DNA of 64,000 nucleotides from Cryphonectria parasitica EP155 (GCF_011745365.1 NW_024468911.1:4644759-4708758), one strand, 5' to 3'; numbered from the stretch's first letter, positions 1 to 12,411 are shown. Numbers and translations are program-made. Notes: generated from the sequence alone by a model not told the origin.

Positions 1-1690
1 CAGAGCACTGAAAACTTTTTTTGCTTTCTCTTGTTTTAACGGTTCCTGAGTAAGTAGGGTTGAAGGTTGCCTTTAGGGCTTAAGGATTATGACGGCCTAC
101 ATTTCATCGGGTTGGGGGGGGGGGGGGGAGTTTATCATTAGAGACATGCGATACGGAAACAGTAGCGATGTTTCTCTCACAACCACGCCCAATATTACTT
201 CAACAGTGAGGGCCATAATTGTCTCTCAATGCTTTGCTAGTCATTGCCTTCTGATCTGTCTTGAGCATCAAGTCTTTTGATCTCGCCCAAAAGGAGGTTT
301 GATGCAAAAAGCACCTCCCACCTCTTTCTCTTTTCAAGACAGGCTCCGTCAGCAGTCAATGATTCGTCCTCTTCTTCATGATGCAGAGCACGAAACACTT
401 GCAGAGTACTTCCAAGGAATCCTCGGGAACAAGAGAAGAGAGAAGAAAAAGATTCAGCAATGCAACAGATCGAAAAAGAGGCCCACAGCAGGAAGATATG
501 ATAGAATAAAGTAGATAAGATGATCTCGAGGCTAGCTGGGTATAATACCGGCGCGCTATACCATAGGGCTGACAAGGATATGCCCATTCCTGCTAGGCTC
601 TTTCTCTCTTTCTCTCTCTCTCTCTCTCTCGTGTAAGAACTTTGACCAGCGCCTTCATTTGGCATCTTCATGCTCTCTCCTTCACTCGTCACTAGCTCTG
701 TCTCTCGAAATCTACCATTCAACATGCCCCCACCCCTACCAATTCCTCCATTCACCTACCTCGACTGCTCGCCTCGGCCAGAAGAGATCATAAACTTATA
801 TACACATCCATCATCGAGGAACCGTGTCATCCCAGCTACAAGGACAGGCATGTCTATAATGAGGAACATCGAAATATGTGACCCTTGTTCCCTCCAAGAA
901 GAAACATCGAAGATCTATGGAAAGGTTCCGTTCCTGACGAGACCCTCTCCCATTTGCCTGGGCTGCCTCACAAAATCACACGACCGCATGAACATCCCGG
1001 AGATCACCCAGATCACCCACATCCAAGCAATTCCAGGGATACACCGCCAGCCAAAACTGCTTCCCAGCTCTGTCTTCCATTCCCTCCTCTCCCTCCTCCC
1101 CTCCCACCACTCATTCACTTAGTCATTCATCCATGTCCCCTTTTCCCCGCGCCCATCTCGAACAAGATGGCCAACACATACACCAAGCGAGGGGGGGAGC
1201 TGTGTGTGGGCCCCCCTTGCTATTTTCCACACCGCGACCCTGGGAGGCACGGCGCGTACAGCGCACCGCTCTCGTGGGGGGTGGAGACCCATGGTTATAT
1301 GTGAGTTAAGATAAAGTGAGTGAGTCAGAGTATTGCTATACTATACTACCTCGAAGGACGTCGACTGGGGGGAGAGGTCGTCGCGACATATGGTCCCCGT
1401 CTCTCCCACCTCTTGCCCTCTCTGTTGTTTTCTGTTTTCGTTCCTCGTTCTCTCTTTTTCTCCGCCGTGTTCGTGTCTGTTCTCGATCTCGTTGGATCAT
1501 ATATTACACTTTTAAAAACATACCACATATATATTTGCAGTCTTATATTGGGGAAGGCCCATACACCCCCTCTATTATCCTTTCGTACCAAAACCCCTGG
1601 TTATTATTTACATACATACATACATACATATACAAAAACACACAAACACCGAGAGATAGAATCACCAATTCACCTTCAATCTTCATCCCA
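1..1690. other. Intergenic region upstream of the first gene
   Basis: No convincing gene was found. Open frames here are short, lack recognisable domains and overlap low-complexity DNA. The stretch carries a run of 15 G at 114-128, a CT tract near 601-630, and pyrimidine-rich DNA from about 1400 to 1480. The last 180 bases (ATA/TACA-rich) probably hold the 5' UTR and core promoter of the gene that starts at 1691. Confidence 0.5.
601..630. repeat. CT microsatellite
   Basis: Nearly perfect CT dinucleotide run with two interruptions near its left end, in intergenic DNA. Confidence 0.85.
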
Positions 1691-2399
1691 ATGAGCTTCT
1701 TCTCCAAGCCAGACGCCGCCGCCCGCCAAGGCCCCAAGAAGGGCGCCAGCGCCAGCGCCACCACGGACCCGTCCGATCCAGGCTCCTCCACTGCCGCACG
1801 GGGTGAGGACGAGCCCGCCCGCCCAGGCACCTCCGGCACGGAGATGCTGCTGACCAACAACCGGCGCCGCGCCTCGCACCGTTTCAAGGACGCACAGAAG
1901 AAGGAGCGCGAATACAGGAACAAGAAGCGTGCCACCGCAGCCCGGGCGAATTATCATGAAGCGGTATGTAGTTTTTTTTTTGGGGGGGGGGCGGGAAGGG
2001 GGAGGGTTGGTGAAGATGATTGTGTATTTCTGTTCAAGTGACATTTGATATATGAGGAGCGACAGACAGAAGAAAAAAAAACAAAGAAAAAAAAGAACCA
2101 TCCTCGCTAATCCCCCTACATAGAAATCCCACTTCAGACAAGGTCTCCACCACACCTGGACCGGCTTCAAGATGAGCTTCGGCGTGCTCAAGAGCGCGGG
2201 ATATCTCCTCCGCGACAAGAACGACCGTCTCTCCCGCCAGGCCGAGGAGAAGCGCAGGCTGCGGGCCGCCGACAAGCAGCGCAAGCTGGAGGAGAAGCTC
2301 CGGCGGGACAGGGAGATGCTGGAGAAGGACGGCGGCGAGACCATTCGCGAGGGTGCCGATCACCGTGGTGACAATGATGGTGAGCGTGACGAGAACTAA
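1691..2399 (+). CDS. Small basic coiled-coil protein, function unknown
   Basis: Two exons, 1691-1963 and 2124-2399, encode 182 residues. The intron has a GTATGT donor, a CTAAT branch-like site at about 2106 and a TAG acceptor, and joins codons exactly (NYHEA to KSHFRQG). The first 60 residues are rich in Ala, Ser, Thr and Pro and look disordered. Residues 60-90 are strongly basic (RRRASHRFKDAQKKEREYRNKKR). A short aromatic block follows in which the join creates a motif around GLHHTWTGFKMSFGVLKS. The C-terminal 70 residues are Lys/Arg/Glu-rich and likely form a coiled coil. The aromatic block looks like the conserved core. I do not recognise the family. The protein has no signal peptide or membrane segment, and the charge pattern would suit a nucleic-acid or ribosome-associated protein, but that is only inference. 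The gene converges on eIF3g. Confidence 0.75.
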
Positions 2400-3557
2400 T
2401 GGATCTTGCACACAGTGGGGGATCTTCTTCACCCTCCCAAAGAAAAACGTCGGTGTGGCGGTCTGGGCCTGTTGAGGCCTTTATCGAAAAGGAAGAAAAT
2501 GGGGGCGACGAGATTGATACCTGCCCCCCTTAACGTGAAGGCTGGCCTTTTCTGTGTTTTTCGAGTTTCTCCTTTTGTCTTTTGCGACTTGGTTGGATTT
2601 GACCAGGGAAAACACCCCTCCACTCATTCACTCACTCTCACTCTCACTCATGGGTTTTTTTTTCTTTTTCTTTCTTTCCTATTTCTTTTTTTACCCCAGT
2701 TTTGTTTCTCTTTCCACGACCTGACGAAGCGACGATAACGACCGGAATAATCAGGCCTCATCAACAACGAAAAAAGGTGAGGCCTTCTCAGAAAAAGAAA
2801 CTGGTCAGTCAGTCGGAAGGTCATTCATGTATACGAAGAGAATATGCAACGTACGGCTCTGGGGGGATGGAGGCCTGAGGAGGGAATTATTTCCCACGTC
2901 ATAACTGCTTAGTTTTCCCCCTTTTTCTATTTTTTCTCTTCTTTTTTCTCTCTTCTTCTCTTTCCTTTGTCTTCTTCTTTGTCAGTGATATCCCAGGTGA
3001 GAGAGAACAAAAGATGGTCATGGATAAATAGATTGTTCACGTGGCGGGAGGAAGGGAGGATAATGGTTGATAATACCACCACTAGGATAATTCCAATGAC
3101 AACGAATATCCGTAATGCATACATATGTCGTGAAGTTATACCATGGTACTCGCTGGTACACCTCCCTTCCATCAGAAATGGTTAAATTCCAGGAGCAAGA
3201 CGACCCGGCTGCCCTCAGTCTCGCTATGATATGATCTCAAGTGGGGATAGATAGTTAAGCCATTAAGCAGTCACAACATTTTTCTGACTTCCCGAGTTCG
3301 ACCTGGCAGGAAAAGGCAAGAAACTGATTCAAACATGAATAATTTGCATTCCCCCAAATCCAAGCCATCTATTTTGATTCCCTTATAGCTCCAGACTGTG
3401 GAGCCCTGCCGAGTACCAGCGGTCATCTCACGGGCCCAAAAATGCGCATGCTCAAACAAGTCATGCGCTCCACGTGAACGATCAGAGAGGCGCTGCATAG
3501 TCCTTAGCTTTCCTTATGAAACGGGCCTGCCTGCTTGCCTGCCGGCCTGCCTCCTCC
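2400..3557. other. Intergenic region between convergent genes
   Basis: Presumed 3' UTRs of the small coiled-coil gene (+) and eIF3g (-). T-rich blocks lie near 2655-2695 and 2915-2975. No coding or RNA gene was recognised. Confidence 0.5.
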
Positions 3558-4562
3558 TTAGGCCTTCTTAGCGAACTCCACCTTCAAGATCAAGTGCTTG
3601 AATCCAAAGCCGTCCATTTTGTTGCATGCCTTGACAGCATCATCTCTGTCCGCGAAGCTGATGAAAGCAAAGCCCTTAGCACGACCGGTCTCACGGTCCT
3701 TGGCCAAGAAGACGCGGGTGACGCGGCCGAAGCGCTCGAACATATCGCGAAGCTCCTGCTCCTCGGCCATCTCGGAGACCTGTGAAAGAAAAGACGAAAA
3801 GTCAGCATTACGGATCAATAATATCTTCGCCCAAACCCGGTGTGACGAGCACTAAAAGAGTAAGATAGGACCATGAGGGAGAAGAAAACATACGTTTGTG
3901 ACACGAAGTGTGGCAAAGTCGTCGCGGTCGCTGTACTTGCCACCCATCTTCTCGCCCTCGCCACCAGCACCGCCCTTCCGCAGAGCAGGCGGGACATAGC
4001 TGCCCTTCTTACCAGCCTCCCCCTCACCAGCCCTGCTCGCGCCGCCGGCAGAGGGCTCGTCACCCATGCCCGCAGCAACGTCCGCCTCGCCGCCGACGGG
4101 AGCCATGGTGTCCTTGTAGGGGCAACGGGCCGTGAAATGCTCGCCGTTGCAGATACGGCACTTGACTTTCGAGCCGGCCAGCTTCTGCTTCAGGCTCTGG
4201 GCGTTGGGGTCGTTGGCCTCGTTCTGGGCCTCCTGCTTCCAGTTGGCGCTGGGCCGGAAGATGATATTCTCGCCGACCGAGGTGGTGTCGGGGGCCGGGC
4301 CCGCGCCGTCGTTGGCGGAGAGACCGAACTTGGGCCACTTCTTGCGCATCGCGACGAGCGGGTTGACTACCTCGCGGTGCGTGATCATGCGGATGCGACG
4401 GGTTGTCTTGATGGTTCGCCCTTGGTCGTCGATGCGATACGAGATGACTGTCTTGGTTCCGTCGCGGTTCTGGATAGTCTCGTCGGGGGGGAGGGTGGTT
4501 GGCACTTCCTCGTTGTCGTCGTCGTCAGCCCAGTCGCGGGCGTTGTTGGTAGCAGTCGCCAT
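3558..4562 (-). CDS. TIF35: Translation initiation factor eIF3 subunit g
   Basis: Exons 4562-3894 and 3779-3558 (minus strand) give 296 residues, the usual length for fungal eIF3g. The protein is an RNA-binding subunit of the cytoplasmic eIF3 complex, which promotes 40S scanning and reinitiation. The N-terminal region carries the family's eIF3b/eIF3i-binding part. A CCHC zinc knuckle follows (C135, C138, H142, C147, in the pattern CRICNGEH...C). A flexible Gly/Ala/Glu linker leads to one RRM at about residues 216-294, with RNP1 KGFAFISF. The RNP2 strand (LRVTNV/SEMAEE) is interrupted by the single 114-nt intron (donor GTATGT, acceptor CACAG), which falls between codons. The start [11 protein letters not shown] matches the compact acidic N terminus expected. 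The family assignment is firm. Confidence 0.96.
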
Positions 4563-5673
4563 CGTGGGGGGTTTTTTTTTTTGTGTGCTTGTGCTTGTAT
4601 TATGTGCGTGATGTGCGTGTGGGTGGGTGCGTGTCTTGTTTGTTGGTGGTGGTCTCTTGTTCCTGTCGAAGGGGGGTTTTTTGATGGAACTTTGGTTGTG
4701 GTAGCAGCGGGGGCGGGCAAAGAATAAATTCGTCAAGGCTCGAAATGGGACAGTCTTTTGTGGTGGGGCCAGGGTGTTTAGCGTGGGTTTGACCCCAAGA
4801 GGTGGCTTCCCGCTTAGTCATTGGGGCTACACCTCATGAGCGGGTAGAAGCAAGGCACGCCAATAACTGCTTCTACTTGGATAAGTACTTGACCCTGGCG
4901 GGAATCATGCCTTGTCACCCTCCCCAACCAGGAACAGAATACATTGACGGACACAAGATTCATGATCATAAAACGGCTGCCACATCTCACACCTGAAAAA
5001 TCTCACACCCAAGCAAGATTACTTGAACAGACTTTTAGATTACGTTCCAAGCCTTCAGTAAACGAGGCGAACAAGGTACGTATCCCATCCTGTAGAGCAA
5101 GGCTCGTCTTCGCTCAGAAGGAGCTGTCGTGCAAGCCCCTCAGGTCCTGTTTTGACCTTCTTTTATCCCAATAATAATAATGATAATAATCCCAAGAAGC
5201 CAATGCGATGCCATGCAATGCAATGCCCTACGGTCGTTCCCATAATGCGTTCATCACATGACATGTCGACATGCTCCAAGGCCAATGGAAAACCCTGTCA
5301 TCAATGCTCACCCAAGCGTGGTGTTTCCGTTCCCATCTTTGAAAACGCCAATTTCACTCCTGTCTCGTCCCATCCGTATCCATTGTCCATCCCGTTATAA
5401 CCGTTCCCGAACCTGGCCAGACAAAGGAGAGATTCAAGGGAACAGAACAGAACAGCACTACACAGTAGCGCAGGAGGTAAAGTAGGTACCGTCCAAGAAA
5501 GAAATAATAGAAGAAAAAGAGACCAAAGTCCAGGAACCCAGCCCAGACTGTCATTTTGACGCTCCGTGCATGAATAAATAACGAGATAAGCTACCAAAAA
5601 AAAAAAAAAAGGAAAAAAGAATCTGTCGTTGAGACACATAACACACATGCACACATAAAATGGGGACGGGGCG
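4563..5673. other. Intergenic region, eIF3g promoter side
   Basis: Lies between the eIF3g start and the stop of the PH-domain gene, both on the minus strand. It should contain the eIF3g promoter and 5' UTR (G/T-rich near 4565-4690) and the 3' UTR of the PH gene (A-run at about 5595-5609). No further gene is supported. Confidence 0.5.
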
Positions 5674-8358
5674 TCAGAAAGCACCACCTATCCCCACGCT
5701 GATTCGAGGAGGTATGCTTCCAGACCTCCTGTTGGGTTTCCTTGTCGGGATCGGTGGCAGCGCCTTATTCGGTGGCGGGGCGGACAGCGGCGGGAGCACG
5801 AGGCCCTGCGCTGGCGGCTGTGGCATATGCGGCATGCTGCGCCTGTTGCTCAGGAAGCTTTTGGCCGACCCGTTCGACCCATTTCGCGAGTGTCCCGGGA
5901 TGGACAGGAGAGATTCCCTGCGCGAGTTCCTGGATGGTGGCGGCGGCGAGGCGGCACGGGAGCGGAAGAGCTCGTCGAGATGGTCAGAGTGCGTGACTGA
6001 CTGGCCGGCGACGCTATAGACAGACCCGCGCCGAGAAGAGCCCGTAGGTGATGTGAGGCTGTACACGCTGGCCCGCTTCTGTGCCGCCATGGCACGCTGA
6101 ATCGGTGAGCGAGATCGTGGGGATACCGCCATGGGCACCGCCGGGTAGTCCTCCACCGAGCCCATGCTCCTGGGAACCTCTGCCACAACTTCCAGCGTCC
6201 TGCTGTCATGTGGGGGCCCCTGGTGGACGATGGCGCGGAAGGGGAGGTCCGACTGGGGCGCGCCATCGCCCCAGAGAGAAGAATGCTGTGCTGGCCGGAG
6301 CGTGGTCGTGCTGGCTGCCTTGCGGGGGCTGGTCTGGACCGGGGCCTGAAGCGATGGGGCCATCGATGTGCGATTCGATGCTTGTGATGAAGAAAGGTCG
6401 TACTCTAGGCGACCATTCTCGGCTGCCCAGCTAGTGAGCATCGAGGAGCTGTCGGGTGGCTGTGAGAAGAGGCAATTATCGTCGTCGGTCTTGAAAGAAC
6501 TGTGGGCCGACGACCTGGATGGAGAAGGAGAGTCGGCCACCACAGACAGGGGCCGGGTGAAGCCTAGCGTTGGGGGCGGCGGCCTCCTTGGTCTTCGTGG
6601 GGGTCTGTTGTTTGATGTCGTGTGAGTAGTGACGCCGTGCATCGTGTCGGCGCCGTTCTGACTGGCTGCACGACGACGTGCTGCGGCGTTGGGGAGGCTG
6701 AAGTTTGGTGGCTCCTGCACGGCCGAGAGGGACGAGTGCTGTCGTTGGGGCATGTACTGCCCACCCGATTCCAGGATTATGTTCGATGTCCGATACGATT
6801 GTCGCCGGTCCTCGATCTCGGCCGCATTGGGTCGCAGACGGATATCTCTGAGCTCGTCAGCCAGGGGCGTAGCATCCTCAGCAGAAGGGTGGCTGCCTTG
6901 GCTCCCGCTGCCGAAACTGTCGCGGATGGGCGAATTGCACGCTGAAGAGTCCGATGTAACGACCGTCCGTGCGATCGACATGAACGAGTATCGGTTAGAG
7001 CTATCCCTGAGAGCATCTAGCTGTTGGCCATCCTGGGAGACGAAGCTGTTGGTGGCGGAATTGCTGTCCACATGGTCAGGTGTGAGCTCGGCCAAGGTCG
7101 CGGCGAGGTTGGAGTCTGGGCTCTCGGAGCTCGCTGGCGCATTCCACCGGATGTCTGGCATGCTGCCGTTGCGCGTAAATCGATTGAGATCCTGGAAGGC
7201 CAGTGTCCGCTGCATGGGCGAGACGGGTGAGCGCGGCGAAGTGCCTACCAGAGTCTGGTCGTTATCCACCTTCGGCCTGCCCGTTTCCGTCACGGGCACC
7301 TTGCCGCTGAGCACCTCGATTTCCTTCCGCAGGAGACCCATCCAGCCCTCCATATCTGTGACGTTCTCGAACACCATGAGGCAGTCGGAAGCCTGCCGCT
7401 TCTCCTTCTCACGGAGTCCAAACTTGCCCAGCAACGACCGGGTGTCTTGGCTCATGAGAGCAGCGCCGTCCTCAAACACCGAAGATACTTGCAATACCCA
7501 GTGCCGCCCAGGAATCACATCGCTCGCAAAGGCCGCCGAATCCTTGGTCAGTCGGACCACCTTCTCCGGCAGACAGTCGTGCGGTCCGTCGCCAGCGTAC
7601 TGGAGCAGGTAGCCCGAGGTGACCAGCATGTAGATCTTGCTGGTCCAGTCGAGCTTGAACGAAGAGCTGTCGTGCCTGTGCTTCTTCGGCCTCGCCATCT
7701 CCGCGAACATGGTCTTCTCGTCGCCCAGGTCGGGGTGGCTGATGGTGGTCATCGCTGTCTCCTTCTTGTTGTGCATCTTGAGGAGGTGGTCGGCCTGAAC
7801 GCAGGCCGGAAGCGTTGCGGTGCGGATGGCCTGTGGCCAGGCCTGGAAGAGCGGCACACGGTCCCATAAGGTGGTGGGAGTAGTAGCAAGGGAGCCTCTC
7901 CTCTTGCCACTCGGAAGCAAGGCCGGCGATTTGGGCGATGGAGAAAAAGGTGGTGATCTCAGGCCCCCGGTCTTTGGGTGCAGGGCAGCCTCTTGTTCCC
8001 TCGTGGAAGCGAGCTGCATGTCCGACTGTGTCGCCTTGGGCTGCAGGTCATAAGGCAGACCGCCGATCGTTTCGCTCCCCACCTCCGGCTTCTTGGACGA
8101 CTCGCCGGCTTCCCGGGTGCCGCCCTTGACGGCATCCACCTCCATTCCCACCTTATGCCGCCCAAATAACCTCCCGAAAGTCAGCCTCGATTCCCTCTTT
8201 GCGGCCTTGGCGTTCTTGTCGCCGCGCAAGGCTTGCCTATTGTCCATAGTGGCCTTAATTTCGAGGTCCGGCGGCCTCATTTTGCGTGTGAGCTTTGTGG
8301 GTTGTGGGAAGGACTGCTGGGTGTATTCTGGTGGCGTCGACAGGACTGCCTCGTTCAT
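5674..8358 (-). CDS. PH-domain protein with long disordered tail
   Basis: A single uninterrupted exon encodes 894 residues. The N terminus is basic (KAAKRESRLTFGRLFGRHK near residue 50-70). A conserved block around residues 160-220 (TTLWDRVPLFQAWPQAIRTATL) precedes a divergent pleckstrin-homology-like domain at about 235-350, with SKIYMLVTSGYLLQYAGDG as the first strands and a C-terminal helix containing WMGLLRKEIEVL. The remaining 540 residues are Ser/Pro/Arg-rich with many SP and RxxS sites, so the tail is probably disordered and phosphorylated. Proteins of this architecture are widespread in filamentous ascomycetes and mostly uncharacterised. A role in lipid- or membrane-linked signalling is inferred from the PH fold alone. 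I chose the first ATG; a spliced upstream exon cannot be excluded because a 10-kb gene-free stretch follows. Confidence 0.85.
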   Translation of the reverse strand: MNEAVLSTPPEYTQQSFPQPTKLTRKMRPPDLEIKATMDNRQALRGDKNAKAAKRESRLTFGRLFGRHKVGMEVDAVKGGTREAGESSKKPEVGSETIGGLPYDLQPKATQSDMQLASTREQEAALHPKTGGLRSPPFSPSPKSPALLPSGKRRGSLATTPTTLWDRVPLFQAWPQAIRTATLPACVQADHLLKMHNKKETAMTTISHPDLGDEKTMFAEMARPKKHRHDSSSFKLDWTSKIYMLVTSGYLLQYAGDGPHDCLPEKVVRLTKDSAAFASDVIPGRHWVLQVSSVFEDGAALMSQDTRSLLGKFGLREKEKRQASDCLMVFENVTDMEGWMGLLRKEIEVLSGKVPVTETGRPKVDNDQTLVGTSPRSPVSPMQRTLAFQDLNRFTRNGSMPDIRWNAPASSESPDSNLAATLAELTPDHVDSNSATNSFVSQDGQQLDALRDSSNRYSFMSIARTVVTSDSSACNSPIRDSFGSGSQGSHPSAEDATPLADELRDIRLRPNAAEIEDRRQSYRTSNIILESGGQYMPQRQHSSLSAVQEPPNFSLPNAAARRRAASQNGADTMHGVTTHTTSNNRPPRRPRRPPPPTLGFTRPLSVVADSPSPSRSSAHSSFKTDDDNCLFSQPPDSSSMLTSWAAENGRLEYDLSSSQASNRTSMAPSLQAPVQTSPRKAASTTTLRPAQHSSLWGDGAPQSDLPFRAIVHQGPPHDSRTLEVVAEVPRSMGSVEDYPAVPMAVSPRSRSPIQRAMAAQKRASVYSLTSPTGSSRRGSVYSVAGQSVTHSDHLDELFRSRAASPPPPSRNSRRESLLSIPGHSRNGSNGSAKSFLSNRRSMPHMPQPPAQGLVLPPLSAPPPNKALPPIPTRKPNRRSGSIPPRISVGIGGAF

Positions 8359-9756
8359 CGTCTCCCAAGGCCAGATACGGATAGATCCACCCGTGATATG
8401 ACGGTGAATCCAAACGGGGGAAAATAATCAGTGAGGAGATGACAGTACGTTGTGGAAGATCGTAGAGCTGTGCAGCGGCTGATCATCGAGGAGGGTTGGC
8501 CTCCCATGTGACGGAAGCGAGTGACGCAGAATAAGAAACAAGTTCAAGTCAAGCTGACAAGATCCACCATCTGTGCAGGAACGAGAGACTGTGTTCGAGA
8601 CTCGCCAGGGCGTTCTCCTCTTGTTCTCTTCTTTCGTTGGTAATATCACCAAGAGGCGATTGGACGCGCCGTTGGATTTAGAAAAAGGAGTGACGAGACA
8701 GGTGTCGTGGTACGAAAGCGACAGGATCGGGTTCAGACCAAACCCAGGTCCGGATCGGGTTGTCAGGGCAAGTCCCCCCGGATACGGTGCACGCGTCCTC
8801 AGCTCAGGGTGTCAGAGAGGGAATACTGAAATAAACACATCAAGACCCGGGGACAAAGATGTTTCAGACAATCCCTTCACGGATGCGGAAATAAGTTTGA
8901 CTGTGGTGGTTGTACAAGAGCCAGCAGTCCACGTCTGACCAGGTCCATGAGAGGGAGGGAAATCGTTGATTCCGTTCTGGACGAGGGCAGGGTTGGTCGT
9001 TAGGGTTTTTTTACCCTTCAAATTAGGAACTTTGGTGTGAAGTGAAAACAGAGGAGGGCCCCTCCGAGAAGAAGTGCAGGAATGGAAGAGACAAGCTGCA
9101 CAGGGCCACGGATCGCCGGCTGGCTGATGGAGAAGGAGAGTCTGTGACTTTAAAAGAGACGGGAGGAGAGTTTATAATGCGTGTACAGTACAAGGTATAG
9201 CATATAGAACTGGGCCATCGGGGGATATAGCATCGATCTTGGGTGTACATAACATACACGGCGAATAATTAAAGAGGACTGACTCTCTTTGGGGGAAAGA
9301 AAAAAAAGAGAGAGCACGAAAGAAAGAAAAACAATGGGAAGGGGTGACCTGGCCCTGGTTAGTTCTAGCAGGGACCTGGAGCGGGACGCAGCGGGAAGAC
9401 GCGACCGGGGGGGGAGGAGCAGCAGCGTTGAAGGTAGTGGGGGTGACCTAGGCTGAATGCTGGTAGGTGGATGGGGCTGTCGCTACCGGCCGCCCTGACC
9501 GCCTGGCCCGGGGTACCATGACGACCTGCCTGGGGTTCACCACAGCCCGAAAAGGTACTGCGGGACAGCCGTACAAGCTACTTTCTCTATAGTCATGGTA
9601 TGCCCAGTATTATACGTACAAAATACATCAAGCATGTACCGTGTCAGAGCATGCCAGCTCCATCCTTGTGTGTCTTACCCTGCCCCTTGTCTCTCTGCTC
9701 TCTCTTTTTCTCGCTCTCTCTCGCTCTTGTCAGCCACCACGCCAACCTCAGACAGC

Positions 9757-9759
<3 letters not shown>

Positions 9760-9794
<35 letters not shown>
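9760..9794. repeat. GA microsatellite
   Basis: About 17 consecutive GA units in the long gene-free stretch. Confidence 0.9.
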
Positions 9795-9800
<6 letters not shown>

Positions 9801-11961
9801 CTTTGGAGAGTGTGTCCTGATCAAACTGGTCTCTGTACAGGGTTTAGGCTGGCGGATTTTGATGCAAGGCCTGTGGATCGTGTGGCCCCGCCAGCTCAGC
9901 AAGAAAGCCCGGTTGACGGGAGAGCACAGACGTGCTGCTGGGGGGTGCGGGCTCCGAGCTGCGAGCTGCGAGCTACGAGAGCTATTACAAACCTATTGTG
10001 GATGACAACGTTGACTCTTTGTTTCTTTTAAACAATGTGTTTGTTGTGGTGGTAGTCAGCCCTCTCTTTGCAGGCCCATCCTCTTCTCATAGAAACCACT
10101 CATCGGATGGCAGTAGGGCTTTGTTTCTATTTGTCAATGGTAGAGGAGAAGGATGGTGTCAGGTGTCTTTTTCACAGTTGTTTAACCTAGGCTTGCTTAC
10201 CTTGTCTCGTCGAGTTGGCCCGACCCTAGCCTGCCTGTCATCATCATCACCGCCTTTCAGGGCGGAGACGTGGGGAAAGATAGACAATGCGACTGGCAAG
10301 CCCGCCCGGCTGTACGTGCATGACCGAGCTCGTTCTATCGTGATAAGCGCCTTTACAGTCACAATGAAAGATTCTGTACGGTGTGTAGAGAATAAGAGAG
10401 AGAGACAGGCTGTGTTGGCACGGCTGTGGTGACACATGTCGGGACAGACCTCGTGCTCTCTGCCCAGATGTCTCTCTCCCCTTCGTGCCGAGGGCACTAT
10501 TGTGCGATAGCCTCTGAGAAATGTCATGTAAGATGTACCACAGCAGTAGCCCATAGGTTGAAAATGCCACGGCACAACCAGGGTACCAGGGGATGGGTTC
10601 AATCATCTCGCAAATCTTACATCCATCCCGGATCTCGTTCAGGCTCCCGTCCACTCACAGCCAAGGGACCGACGCATCCATGGAGCGGCGACGCGCTTCG
10701 TTTCCTCCCACCACCAACCCTTGACTCTTCCTCACCATGCTCATACCCAAACTTCCCTAAACCACTTGCCTACCATGTATCACACCGTAAAGTGCTGACA
10801 CCTACTGTATATATAGTAGGATTGACGCGTCTTGCCAACCGTGTTATCCACGTTTCTCCATGGGTGCACGCCCGTATTTCTCGCGTCGGCAACCCGTTTT
10901 GTTCGTTCACGCCTCGCACTTGCCTGTGCGTTTATGCAGGATTCGGAAATGAGAAAAGGCTGATGCTTTCTTCCATGACTATTGGGGCTGATCGCGGATC
11001 AAGGTTGTCCGGCTGCTGTGGGGGGGGGAGGGGTTAAAGCGTTGGCTCCAAGCTGGGATGAGTTGAATTGGATCGAATTGAACGTTGGGCCAAGGCAGAG
11101 AGGCATGGCCAGGGTTCTTGGAGAGTAGAAAAAAGGTCCACGGTTCTTTTTTTTCTTCTTCTTCGTGTTTTTCCTCTTACCTCAACCGTTGTCGGCATTT
11201 TCCTCAGCCCCTGGCCCCTGATGATTTTCTGGGATTTTTTCTCAACGTGACGGGTTTATCCTCGCGATCTCTACAACGGCTTGGGCACCAAATACCTTGC
11301 ACGCTGCACGGTAGAAGATCTCAACTTCGTCATTTACAGTGCAAATGAAATGACAGAAGAGTCGAGTGGTCTAGAGTTCCGACTGACACACGATCCACAC
11401 AGCGTGTATCTCTTGCACACTGCCGTGGCCACATCTCGATCTGGGGGCCATCTCGAAACGAGCTCTAGATTTTGGGATGACCCTAATCGGCGACAATCAC
11501 CAGTTCAGCCACACGTTGAAGAAACTCTTGTTGTTTTGCTCGTGGTACTGTGTGTGCATTCATGGTTTTTCTTCTCTCTCTGTCCACCACGATTGAAAAT
11601 TTCCCATCTTCTATCATTGCCGGCGTGTCGCAGCAAGAGAACAAACCTTCTTCCGGGTTTGTATTATGGTACTATGTAGGAGCCAGGGCTGGCAGCCGAG
11701 CGACAGGGACAGGCCAGTGTATCCCGGCTCCACGGGATGGGAGAGATCGGTGGAACATTGTGGACACCTCTTGCAGCCCTGTAATACTGTGTGTACCACC
11801 ATCGATGTTAGTTCATATGCCGAAGTGGACAGAAAGAGAGAAGACAAGGACAAGATGAAAGAGAAGGAAAAAATCCAGGAAAACCTACAAGAGGTGAAGA
11901 GACGAGGCAAGAACAGCGTCATCATCATCGTTATAGTCCCTTGTGCATATGAACAACGGGC

Positions 11962-11985
11962 ATATATATATATATATATATATAT
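11962..11985. repeat. AT microsatellite
   Basis: Perfect run of about 12 AT units. Confidence 0.9.
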
Positions 11986-12390
11986 TTTCTGATTTGAAGC
12001 CTCGGTAAGACCGAATTCAGAGCCGGGAGAGCCTGTCGCGAAGAAGGAAGAAAACATATGATCGGATCTCTCCACTTACCTTTTGACTTTCAAAGGATTT
12101 TCCTCCTCCTCGTCTCTCAGCTTTCCCCTCCCCCCCCCCCATACCCCCCCTTCTCAACCGGCTAGAGATCACACCTCCCCTCCCCTTTGTCCGGTGGGAC
12201 AATTTTTACCGATGAAGCCGGTCATTTAGTTATGCATGGGTGTTCAGACCCGGCAGACCGGTCTGCCATGTGAATTTCATTTCATTGCGAGGCCCCCCCT
12301 CCCCCAAAAATTGGTAACATATTAAATCGTCCTTACGCCGCCCCTGATATCAGAGCCCATTCCTGTATGCGCCTACGTACATAGGTTGGT

Positions 12391-12411
12391 AGGACAGGAC
12401 AGGACAGGACC
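12391..12411. repeat. AGGAC pentanucleotide tandem repeat
   Basis: Four consecutive AGGAC units. Confidence 0.8.

Noticed and set aside
237..755. 172-residue minus-strand open frame at the left edge
   Set aside because: It includes a translated CT/GA microsatellite (Arg/Glu repeat) and has no domain.
9000..9012. TTAGGG-like telomeric word
   Set aside because: It occurs once within unrelated sequence, with no tandem repeat.
9595..10031. Open frames over the GA microsatellite
   Set aside because: Their central part is a repeat of Arg/Glu read from GA units. There are no domains or splice signals.
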